Below are positions 54,020 through 64,000 of a stretch of 64,000 bases of DNA, in pieces (position 1 is the stretch's first letter; every line of letters starts with the position of its first letter). This DNA is from Dendrocalamus latiflorus (taxonomy: Eukaryota > Streptophyta > Magnoliopsida > Poales > Poaceae): positions 39,244,744 through 39,308,743 of the forward strand of contig CM029609.1 of assembly GCA_017311315.1 (NCBI GenBank), given 5' to 3'. Below the pieces are notes generated by a model. It was not told the origin of the DNA and did no database searches. It worked only from the letters and a program-made list of their open reading frames with translations. A program made the translations under genes and the position numbers.

Positions 54020-56701
54020 CTCTTATTAATGGAATTCCACAGGAGTCAAGCGCTAGCAAATCGTTGCATGCGCTAGCAGGAGTCAACCCTGCCCGTGCTT
54101 GCCACATGGCGGTCATCCGTTGCCTGCCTCCTGCATCCAAATCGTCCGAGCCGCCATCTCCTGTAGTCGTCCGATTACCTCGTGTCACGCATCCAACGGT
54201 GTTGTCAATGTTCCTCGTCCTCACGGACTCTCGCCGCCATCTCCGACCCGGACTCCGCTCCTCTGCCACCACCCGTCTCCGCCGTGGACTCCGGAGTCAG
54301 CCATCCTTGGTGTCCGGGTATAAATCCCTGAGCCGCTCCTTGTTTTCCTTATCCCGTAGTGCTGTCACCCTCGTCGTCTTTGGCCATTATTTCCGTCATC
54401 GTCTCCGGTCGCTGACGATCGTCGTCCCCCCGTCTCTCGATGGTGAGCTTCTCCATCGTGCCATCGTCTTCTCACCGCCAGTTGGCCATGGTTTGCCGTC
54501 CGCTCCACGTCTCCTCCTGCCAGTCGCCTTCGACCGCTCGCCATTCGTCGCTCCGCTCGCTCGCCCACCATGCCGTCCTCGGTTCACGTGCCGATTGCCT
54601 ACCGAGCGCCCGCACGTGTCAGCGTCGACGCTAGACAACACCCGTAATCGGCCATCACTTCATCTTCCCGTAGACCCCGTCCTCTGTGCACCAAGCCACT
54701 ACCAGCTGGGTCCCACCGGTCAGGTCTACTGTGCCGTAGACCTGTGAGCCAACCGAGTCGAGTCATCAGCCACGTCAGCTTAGTTGCCTAGTTAGCAGCT
54801 GCTTAGCAATCCATGCACCGTTCACTGTTCCATGAAACGAGTCCACCGTAGACCAGCTATCCCGTGCACCGAGTCCGTAGCACAATAGTTTTTTTTTCCA
54901 ATTTCCAGCCTTTTCTTTTAGATTAGATTTTCCGAGAACCCGTTCTCCTCCGTCTGAACTCCGATCGACCCGATTCTTTTTCCTAAATTCATATAAAATT
55001 GAGATCTATCTTTTGGTTCTAGTTTATAGTTTTTGGAGTTCATTTGAATTTTATTTGAATTTGTTTTGTGCTTTATTTCGTTTTCTCTCTCGTTAGATCA
55101 CGCCTTCGAAGGAGCTGAATCAAGATTTGAAGATCAAGAGTCATTAACTGAGCAAGGCCAAGGCAAGTCGTGTCCTTTGATCATGTTGAACCTAGTTTTC
55201 AAATCTATTATTTATTATTTTGTTTTAAATTATCATGCATCACTATTTTATTACAAACCTTTGTATTGGTAGTTAATGACCTATTTGAGTAATCCTTCCT
55301 TGATAATTTGGTTGTCATGTTTCATTATCACCATAGGATGGGTAACTATCTAGTGATAAAATATTAGTTGTCACATGGGTTGTACGCTTATTATGCTTAG
55401 CCATGCTTATAGTCGTGTGGGGTTTATCATCACATGTGATTAATTAATTTTGACTTAATGATATATTGGAACGTGGTGGTCAGCCACAGTTATAAAATTT
55501 GAGTACCATGGCATGTGTAGTGTCATTGGTGTTGGTTATACAAAAAATAATTTTCACTTGGGCGAATGATCGTGCAGTAAAGGGAGTGCAATTTGCACAT
55601 TGGAATGTGGATGTTTCGCCTGGGTAATGTCTAAGGACTTAACTTTGTGCACCATTGATCTGAGCCTTACCGCACAACCACATGTCCAATATGGGATGAA
55701 CCTGACTGATTAATTTGTGATGTTTCAATTCTGGTCCCGCCATTGAGATGTCAATGGGTGTCTTATACATTCCACGGGGCACAAGAGGGGGCAATTACCG
55801 GTTAGAGGGAGAAACCTCAGCGAGGTGGAACTGGGTTGAGATTGAGCATTATAAAGGCTTTGTTGTGGACTTCTTGGTCGGCACGCTAAGGAAGCGTGTT
55901 ATACTAGTGACACTACAAAAAGGGCATATCATGTGGGTAAAGTTGTGCAAGCTCTGCAGAGTGTAAAACTATGCGAATAGCCGTGTCCTCGGTCATGGAC
56001 AATGCTTAGTGATTTCACACGATGGGTAGAGTTTTCATAAAAATCTAGTTGGGTTAAGTTGGGGAGTGAATGGTTAGTTCACTGATGTTCATTACGTGAA
56101 TCTTGGTTCACGGGTGGTTCATTGGAGTGAATAGTCAGTTCACTTGAGGTTTGTCTCAATTCTTTTGATTACTTATTTATTAATCATTTTCAAAGTTCAT
56201 TTTTCATTCTATTTATTGTATTTACTTTAAATTATTGCTTTAAACAAAATTAACCTTTCAGCCATCCTTTGGTAAACCTTGCATATTATATTGCATCTTT
56301 GTTACAAACGACTTGTTGAGTACTCTATGTACTCACGGCTATACCCACATTTGCTTAGTTGAGGTAGAAGAACCAGTTCAGCAGGAGGTACCTGAAGGAG
56401 GATACTTCAACGACTTCGCGGATTAGGACTTCGCTCCCCAGTCGATTGCATGTGGGCATGTCGAATGGCTACTAGCTTATTTCCTGTTTTTCCACTGCAA
56501 GTTTATTAGGCCATTCAGACTATTATTTGTAAGCTTGACCATAAGGTCGTACTCTAATAATTATCAATAATATTTGAGTCTTTTCTTAGTAAATCGTGAT
56601 ATGGTCGATATTTCATCTTTGTTTATACTCTGTACACTAACATGATTCTGAACTGGTGTAGAATACACAGGAGAGTCTGGGTTTGCATACTCGGGTCTCT
56701 A
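54020..56701 (+). repeat. Tekay-related LTR, plus orientation, 5'-truncated
   Basis: 55060-56701 is a diverged reverse complement of the Tekay LTRs: CTCTCGTTAGATCACG, GAAGATCAAGAGTC, TGATCATGTTGAACCTAG, GGCGAATGATCGTGCAGTAAAG, GCCGTGTCCTCGGTCATGGA, ending in ...ACTCGGGTCTCTACA. A TATA box (GTATAAAT, 54318-54325) and GTCCACCGTAGACC words fit the U3/R part. The U3 start is missing or unrecognisable before about 54020. No internal domain attached. Confidence 0.75.
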
Positions 56702-57349
56702 CACTTATATAGTAGAGGGTCCTCACCTCACACGTAACCCTAATAATTATCCCACACTTAGTGGATGCAACTACTTATAAATAGGGAAACCTCGTAACTC
56801 ATACATAAATGGATTTTACACTTGCACACTTTTTAAAGCGTGACATCCTCAAAACTCCAATAGCCTGATAAGATGCTCCATCCTCTAGGATGTGACCTAA
56901 TTCACCTTAGACCACCTGTCACGGTTTTGCAAACCCTCCCTCCACCTGGTATTGAACAATTTACTCAATTGTCACATACCGGTCTTCATGATTCTTCTTC
57001 TCGAAGGAAACTCCAATACAAAGTTTGTGATGCCCAATGACTTACTGCCAAACCTATATGCCTTCGACCTCCTCTCGAATCGTCTCCACTTGAAATAGCC
57101 TAAGTCCACTGACACATCACATGTATGCACTTGTCTCATCATGATTCTTGTCTTTCTCTCATACTTCTCCGCTTGAGATGTAGATTCACCTAGACTTACA
57201 TAACCCTCCATAGCCTTGGGCTTCTCGCTTAGCCCTGGTCTTGCCGTTGACCACCAACAATCACCAAGCGTTCTGTACAGTAAAGAACAAGTAATCGATC
57301 CAAACACAAACGACATGCACTTGACTCTCGTTAGCAAACATCACATGGT
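56702..57349. other. unassigned repeat-like sequence
   Basis: A minus frame of 121 residues (57337-56972) has no recognisable domain. Sequence character matches the retrotransposon debris around it. Confidence 0.35.
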
Positions 57350-57445
57350 ACTCCCGGCCATGATTAACATAATGCATGGACTCCCGCCATGACTAACACT
57401 TGCATGGACTCTTGTCATAACTAACACCTTGCATGGACTCCCAAA
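57350..57445. repeat. four tandem copies of a GCATGGACTCCCGCCATGACTAAC-like unit
   Basis: Imperfect units of about 28-32 bp sharing CATGGACTC and ATRACTAACA. Located between two LTR-like fragments. Confidence 0.75.
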
Positions 57446-57479
57446 AGCTTTTAGAGTAACAACAAAACTGAGACAAAAC

Positions 57480-58015
57480 TTAGCTCGCTCATCTTAGCAA
57501 AAGCCAGTCTAATCGGTAACCAACGGCTAGTCAAACCGCTCTGGTCAACCTTCGTTAAACCCTAGTAATAGGGTACCAGTCTGACCGCTGGCCCAACGCT
57601 GGTCAGATTGCCCAAGTCTGACCGTTAGCCACATGTTGATCAGACTGCCTAAGACCACTAGAAAACACTGTTTCTGAAATTTTGGTTAATCTCTACCTAG
57701 TTTCAGCTCGGAACTCCGAATTGAGTGACACCAAATGCAAAGACATCCTCAAATATATGTACACAAGTGTTTAGTGTCCATTCTCTAAAAGGCCACATAG
57801 CCGGTCTGACCGCTTCATAGCCATCGGTCAGACCACCGGTGATAGGCTGGTCAGACAGCTTAATTCCTGATAGGAACTCCGAAAACTAAAAAGTTTTAAA
57901 ACCAAAATCAAACTTTGATAGAATTTGCATATCAAAATCAAATACTTATAACATAAATAGGGTGATCTCCACGTGGTCTCACAACATGAAGCCTTGAAAC
58001 TCTTACCTTCAAAAT
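57480..58015. repeat. LTR-like repeat with GGTCTGACC motifs, copy 2
   Basis: Collinear with 50980-51560 in the same orientation. It contains about ten GGTCTGACC/GGTCAGACC/CAGTCTGACCG-like words. Confidence 0.6.
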
Positions 58016-58259
58016 GCCCCAATGTGTCTGCAAGCCAAACACCACGTTGAAGACCTTCTTGCGGTTACGACTACAATCATTTCCTTGAACATTACCATGT
58101 GTGTGATGTTATTTTCTTGAGTTAGTCATACCTTTTCTTATTTGACATTGAGAACTGAAGTCTGACAAAGAACAATGTACACATAGTACGCATCGCGATG
58201 GTGGTGGGATCAATAATCAAACTCAAGTCTAACAGCAGAAGAGAGGAGTAAAAGAAATA

Positions 58260-58885
58260 AAATGGATGAATAGAAGCACGTGCTTCAAGCTAATACTTTC
58301 AGCAAAAATACAGGGAAAAAAGAGGGAAAGAGAGAAATAAGATTAGCACAGCAACGTATGCATAAGCTAAAATAAGGAATGCAATTTTAATGGAGAGTAC
58401 GTATTACAAACTACTACTACTATTTATTTGATATTTTGTACAGACCATACGAGTACGAAATGTGTCTATCCATGCATTAGATCCAATCCAACACTACTGT
58501 TCTTACTGTTTAATTCTCAAATGGAGAGGAGGGCAGCATTAGCACCAAGCCTGCCGCAGCCTGGAGAGTCCACAACAACACTCGCCGCCAGCACCGACCA
58601 CCACGACCAAAATGATGTCGCTAGATCGGTTCAGGTGAAACCAGGAACTTCAATTTGACAGTAGAATGAACGATGCATGTTAGGACCTTCATCTGATCGA
58701 TCATGTAAACAGTTGGAAGATATAAACTCGGCAGTCAGTCACAACACACACACATACCTACTTATATGAATCAAGACACACAGTCATTTTGTCTTCCCTT
58801 TCTCACATCTAATCATAATTCACAAGCACGCACACGCCGACATGTTCTGGATGTTCCTTAGAGAAGGAATAAAGAAGAGCATAAA
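58260..58885. repeat. segmental duplication, unit B (upstream of E2 copy B)
   Basis: Matches 15660-16461; see that entry. Unlike unit A it is not followed by an NLR gene. Confidence 0.8.
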
Positions 58886-59284
58886 AAGAAAGAAAATTCT
58901 TTTCTTAAACACAAAGCTTGTAACGCTGGAACGATCAGAAAGAGATGCTTATAACACATTACATCCAAGATGAAGTGCAATTTGCAGATTGGAGAGTTCG
59001 TTGCACACTCGCACCTGCTGCCACATGTTCCATTACTTACAGGTCTGGTTCTAGTTCTGTAAAGAATACATTATGTAGTTCTTTAATATTTCCAGACAGA
59101 CGAGCAGCTAGATTGCATTTTCCAGCATGCGAATTTTTAATTGATGTTATTCTATTAAAGGAACTAGGCACTCACCTTCAAATCGATCGGGTGATATGGT
59201 CTTCAAAGTTACCACGCATCTCCTACATACAAAAGTGAGGGACCATGTGAAAAGGTCTAGGAATATGTGATGAACTATTATTAA
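58886..59284. other. no gene recognised
   Basis: Unique-looking sequence after the duplication break. A possible minus coding stretch around 59150-59230 is too short to identify. Confidence 0.35.
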
Positions 59285-61292
59285 TGTGTGTCGAGTTGAA
59301 ATTTGAATTTGTGAAAGCTCGCATATTTTCACATTTGCTGTCAGGCTTGGGTACTTTGGCCGCAGTCTGGTGTGACCAGATTTTGGAGGAGGTCAGACCG
59401 CCGGTGCAGTGTGACCGATTTTTAGTTGGAGGCAGTTTTTTCAAAAATGTGCTCGCTTGTGTGCGTGAGAGAATTATGAGCGGTTCGACTGGGGTTGGCC
59501 GAGCGGTCAGACCGGCATGGGTGCTATGGTCTAACCGGCTACCCTGTTTCCAGAGCAGTCAGACCAGCTGCTCAATGGCGGTCAGACCGACTGTGACTGA
59601 AAATATTTGAGTGAGTTTGGATATTTGTAGGTAATAGTCATGGGTTGAGTATTGGAGTTCTAGGTCATTGCATTTATGATGCATGAAGTATGTTGAACTA
59701 ACGTGGATCAAGTTGTGAAGAGCTTGTGCCCAGATAAGTTTCTAGTCTTTGAAACCTTGGAGTTAACTATGATCAAGCGCGAGGACTGGGAGTATGCTCA
59801 TGGAGGAGTCGAGGTCTAGAACGGTCAAGGATACTAAGTGAGATGGTTGAGTTCAAGTGTGGTACAAAGAAGCCAAGGAATGTTGAATAAAGGGTTCAAG
59901 CGATGGGTTACACTAAGTGGCTTGGTCAGTCCAAGTGAAGTGTAGTCCGGTGAAAACTAGAGCGGGAGAGATTTGCCGATGCATGGCAAACCATTAGTGC
60001 ACCTACATGTAATAAGTATGATGATTGCTTGCAAGGGAAGGACAAGACTGGGTCAAGGCGAGGGTATTTTAGAGTTGGCCAAATACAAAAAACTTCATTA
60101 GATCAAAACCGTGGCGCTTGAGCGGCATTTGGAAAAGTGATTTAGGTCAAGGAGATGCTAGGAAGATCAAGTAGATAAAAGGCTAATGATTTAGTGGGTT
60201 CGGGATCTTGTACTTTGAAAAATGTGCATGAGTTAAGTATGAGTGTAAAACCCATGTTATGTAGGATTAACGGATTTATCTCAATTGTGCTAGTGAATAG
60301 TATCTATTAGGATAGATGTGGGTTGGTTAGCCCATCTCAACCATTTCGATCTTGAGTCCTAGGGTTAGGATTTGAGATAGAAGAGTGAATGTTGTGGTGT
60401 GCTCTCTTATTCCTTATGGAATGGTTGTGAAATCTTTATTTTCAAGTAGCAATAGGTCAACTTTGTTCATCTCTTATGAAGTGTTGTCTTGGTTGATTTA
60501 CTCTTATTCTTGTTGATTCTTTACCTCTTATCTTCCCTTCTTGATTTTGTTGTGTACCAAGGGTGTGTAATTGATAGAGGAGCCTCTCGTAGATTATAAC
60601 CCATCCATCTAGATACTATGGTTTGCAAGGTTTCACAGTTGCCCATTTATTACTTGGTTTAGAGCCTTTCTTGAGGAATCTTGATCCAAGGGTTTTGTGT
60701 TCGAATCTTTGGGTGGTCTTACTTGCTGTGATATATAAGAACTCATCGAGAGCCATCTTGACTATTCATAACCCACGGGCAAGTTGTTTCTCGAGATTTT
60801 GAGATTTACCTGGTTTGGGAGCAACCTTGTTTTGAGAAAATGTTGAAACTTTGACCAAGTTACATGTGATTTTTTTTATGAAATAGGTTTCTAAGACTCT
60901 TAGCAAGGTGTGTGCAAAGGTTCAAATCTTTTGGACGTGGGTTTTGAAGTTTGCACTAAATTTGGTTTTGGTTTGGGTTGATTTTTTGTTCTATAAACAA
61001 GGGAGCGTTTAGACCGCTCTAAGGCCTGGTCCAACCGGCCATCGTTAGATCAGCAGTTGTGGCCAATCAAACCGACAACCAATCTGACCATACCTCCAAT
61101 GGCGATCAAACCGATTGGGTGCTGAATTTGTGAGACCTTGTTGTTTTGGGTTGTTGTTTGGATTTGGGTTGTTAAATCTGATCTTTTTAGCTCTTTAGCT
61201 AATAGAGTGAAATATTACTGGATACTTAGGGAAAGATTTTGAGAAGGAATCATTCACCCCCTCTGTTGCCATTGCTAGTCCTACAAGTGGTA
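59285..61292 (+). repeat. 5' LTR of Copia-3 (boundaries approximate)
   Basis: Ends CATTGCTAGTCCTACA immediately before a primer-site-like AGTGGTATTAAAGTC (61293 on). Rich in GGTCAGACCG words at 59390-59600 and related words at 61010-61130. The start, near TGTGTGTCGAGTTG, is a guess. Confidence 0.5.
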
Positions 61293-61329
61293 TTAAAGTC
61301 TGGTTAGATCTTTTTGATATATCTTAACC

Positions 61330-63560
61330 GAACTTACAGCCATGGCTTCATACAAGTATTTTACCAACACGGTCTTTGATGGCTGGGGTTGACAATCCTT
61401 ATTAAAAAGCTTGGATGGTAACTATATCCAAGCCCAAGGGCAACCAATTTGGGAGAAAGTAAAGAGAATTTATGTCATAATTGCTGATGACAGATCACTT
61501 TGAGAAATTTTATGGATGTGGAGGTAAACAACAAGGCATGCAACTACTTGATTTAGGGGCTTGGTAGATCTAAGTTTAATCAAGTATCTCACTTGACTCT
61601 GCTCACAAGATCTGGAAGACCCTCGCTGACTACCATGACAGCACTTCAGCGATCAAGGAACTAAGACATAATCAATTCAAGAAAGAGTAAGTTTGAGCAA
61701 ATGCCTAGTGAATCTTGGATACGTTTTTTTTTACGTTCACCAAAATTCTCAGTAGCTTACGTGTGGTTGACTTGACTTCTCTGAGTCTGAGAATGCACAC
61801 CAAGTACTTGGTGCCTTAAATGTGAAAGTTTGGGGATGAAGATTACATTCATCAATGACAACACTATCATGAGTGAACTTGCCATTGATAAGCTCTACTC
61901 AAGGTTTAATATGTGTGAGATTGACTTCATCTTTTATCTCCCCAAGATAGAGTTGATGGCTCTTGTAGTCGACCCCACTTAGAGCAGCTTTTCTAGTCCT
62001 TCAAACTTTGGTTCTTCTTGGTTTTCCTTGTTCGCCTTGCATGGCTTGAGTAATGAGCAATTGGAGAGACTCTCAAAGGATTACTTAGCACTCCTAGCCA
62101 CGAAACTCACAAAAATCTATCATAAAATGATGAACCGAAAGAGGAGTGGCCCCTTCACTTGTTCGAGTGTGGTGAGCCGAACTACATTTGGGCTAAGTGC
62201 CCCCAAGCTCAAGGGCAAGGAGGAGAAAGACTTCCGAAGGCATCCTCAAGCTCGCGTTGCGAAGTCCAAAAAGACCAACTACCACAAGTTCATCAACCAG
62301 GTTCTTGCTGCTCTCTAGACTGTTAACATGAGCAATGTGGACTCAAGGACAGAGGTTGACAAGGATGACTCCTGAGGCAAGAACAAGACCCAAGACTTCA
62401 CTAGCATGTACTTGCTTCATAGCTGATGAGGGCATCACCAAGGACACCATTGACGACGACACTCTTTATAGTGATCCCGATGAGGTATGCCCCTCAACCA
62501 GAGAACTTAGAAGAAAGGATAGAAAAATCAAGAATTAGGATTTCATGATTGATAACTTGAACTTAGAAATTGTTAGGCTTAAATTCATGATTCCTGATAA
62601 TAAAAACTGTGATTCTTGTCTTCGTGTACACTCTGAGTTAGATAAACTTAGGATTACTCATTCTTCTATTGTTAGCCAACTCATAGAAGCTAAGGTGAAC
62701 TAGTGACACTAAAGTCTAGCAATGATCATATTGGCATAGGTGATGTTGTTTTATGTGCTATTGCTTCATCTTACTCCAACTATGCCTTGCTTGAACTAAA
62801 ATTTGAAAGTACTACTAAAACATTGCTCTAATTCAGTCATGAATATTCATGTTCTCATTGTGAGTTTAGGGAGCAAAAATTAAAAGAAATGACTGAATTG
62901 CTTTATCATTCTAAAGTTGAATCATGTAAAAGTTGTCCTAAGGTCACTAATGAAATTGAACCTCTTAACAAGACACTTGAAGATAATTGTAAAAATGAAA
63001 ACTCTAATCCATGAGAAGCAACTGGGTAAGATTAGAGATGTTTTTTGTGTGTCATGTGAGGCCTTAAAAGTAGATGTAGCCATTCACAAAGAGATATGCT
63101 AGGGTAACTAAGAACATTGAGTGTACCACATGTACCAACCTAGTCAAAGAAAATGACTACATCAAGAAGACCTGTAAAAGATTTTCTAGCAGAAAGAAAA
63201 AACATCAATATGATTCTCGACCAATCTAAAGTGAGTGTGAATAATAGAGGTCAGGGTTCAACTCCTAAGAGCATTCCAGAAACCATCCACTTAAGGTGTG
63301 AGAGTTATGGAGAGTGGCAAGTTTGAGGTTAAGCCATCTGAGCCTTCAAAGATCGTATTTAAGTCAACTGGATTTTCCCAAACCCCTTCTAGCATGTGAG
63401 GTGCTTCTACTTCAGTAAGTCTGACCCCTCAAAAGATCAAGTACTAATACACCTTCTGCAAGAATGATGGGCACCTTGTTGAGTTTTGCTTCTGCCAAAT
63501 TTGAGATGAAAGAGTGGGTGCATGCCTTAAGACTCATTAGTGGAGTTCCTTCACCAATGT
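61330..63560 (+). pseudogene. Copia-3 gag remnant
   Basis: Opens MASYKYFTNTVFDGWG and soon meets stops. Recognisable pieces: AHKIWKTLADYHDSTSAIKE (about 61600), LHGLSNEQLERLSKDYLALL (62036 on), a degraded CCHC knuckle in a shifted frame (CFECGEPNYIWAKC, about 62165, with the His missing), and a second knuckle-like YTFCKNDGHLVEFCF (about 63450). Order and wording fit a copia gag of the SIRE-like kind. No pol domain is reached before 63560. Many frame changes; inactive. Confidence 0.65.
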
Positions 63561-63571
63561 GTGTTCCTATA

Positions 63572-64000
63572 TAGGGGTGCAAATGGGTTGGGTTAATCCC
63601 GACTGATCCGGTATCGAATCCGATTTTTGCCGAAACCGGGAAGAAAATGGAAAATCCGGTCGGATCAGATATCGGATTTGGATATTACGTGTCGGATTCG
63701 GTTTCGGATTCGGGACGGCAAATATCCGACCGAATTGCTTCGGTATCCGGATATTCGGATAGTATCCGGATATTCGAATAGTATCCGATCGGATATCCGG
63801 ATCTGACTAACTCTAAATCCAACGGCGGATCGGTCTCCAGCAGTAAACCTCCTGGGTCCAGCACTCCAGCGGCAGCCGTAGGCCCGCAGCCCTCCACTCA
63901 GCCCGTCAGCCGCAATCTCGCAGACCTCCACTCAGGCGCAGTCGACGCTCTCGTCTCGTCGGGCATCGGCGACCCGATCCGGCGATCGGCGATCCCCAAT
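63572..64000. mobile_element. hAT-like element, left end, cut by the window edge
   Basis: TAGGGGTGCAAATGGG resembles the hAT ends seen elsewhere here (TAGAGATGGCAATGGG, TAGGGATGAAAACGG). It is followed by the same style of subterminal repeats: many GGATATCCGGATA and GAATCCGA words. The right end and target duplication are outside the window, so this is provisional. From 63820 it becomes GC-rich, as in hAT-1, -3 and -5. Confidence 0.5.

Overview
The window looks like nuclear DNA of a grass (Poaceae), most likely Oryza or a close relative. The reasons are a long-LTR chromovirus, copia and LINE retrotransposons, GC-rich first-exon-like cargo, many small non-autonomous hAT elements and a CC-NB-ARC-LRR (NLR) resistance gene. 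No bacterial, organellar or viral genome structure is visible. Only two genes look close to intact: a two-exon GRF zinc-finger gene (2968-3577, +) and the NLR gene (16745-20305, -), whose C-terminus is frameshifted. Nearly everything else is transposable-element sequence, gene fragments or pseudogenes.

Region by region. 1-4.2 kb: decayed end of a Mutator-like transposase, a small coiled-coil gene on the minus strand broken by a hAT element (8-bp target duplication), a ~31-bp minisatellite, the GRF gene and a cluster of GTCGCC/GGCGAC palindromes. 5.0-9.2 kb: decayed copia on plus. 9.2-11.7 kb: internally deleted copia on minus. 11.8-14.8 kb: ubiquitin-conjugating enzyme (E2) pseudogene on minus, with a 5'-truncated LINE in one intron (14-bp target duplication). 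A second decayed copy of the same E2 locus lies at 51.5-58.9 kb and keeps the LINE-free site. 16.6-20.3 kb: the NLR gene.

20.3-45.3 kb reads as one old Ty3/gypsy element on minus (gypsy-2), opened by later insertions. Its 3' LTR appears in three pieces (20342-20543, 25149-25694, 37419-38463). These are separated by a Helitron (20544-25148) and by a complete Tekay/Del-like chromovirus with ~3.06-kb LTRs and TAGAT target duplications (25695-37413). The Helitron carries exon fragments of three unrelated genes in one orientation: a nucleotidyltransferase/PAP-OAS1-like gene, Tudor-SN and Mediator subunit MED7. A hAT element with the duplication GTAACATG sits inside it. Two more hAT elements and a foldback MITE sit in the body and 5' LTR of gypsy-2. 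The gypsy-2 LTR ends 36 bp upstream of the NLR start codon, on the same strand, so the NLR has lost its native upstream region.

45.3-51.5 kb: a long (TA)n tract with a foldback MITE, a hAT element with a very G-rich interior, a diverged direct repeat and a solo-LTR-like region. 51.5-58.9 kb: the second E2 copy, invaded by a 1.6-kb LTR element (TAGTA duplication), a copia end and a plus-strand Tekay-related LTR. 59.3-63.6 kb: LTR and decayed gag of a copia on plus. From 63572 another hAT-like end runs off the window.

The main value of the window is its stratigraphy: target duplications, empty sites and split LTRs order the insertions. The unusual biology is gene-fragment capture by the Helitron, several hAT elements with GC-rich cargo, and an NLR gene placed directly downstream of a retrotransposon LTR. 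All of this was read by eye; no alignment or database search was run.
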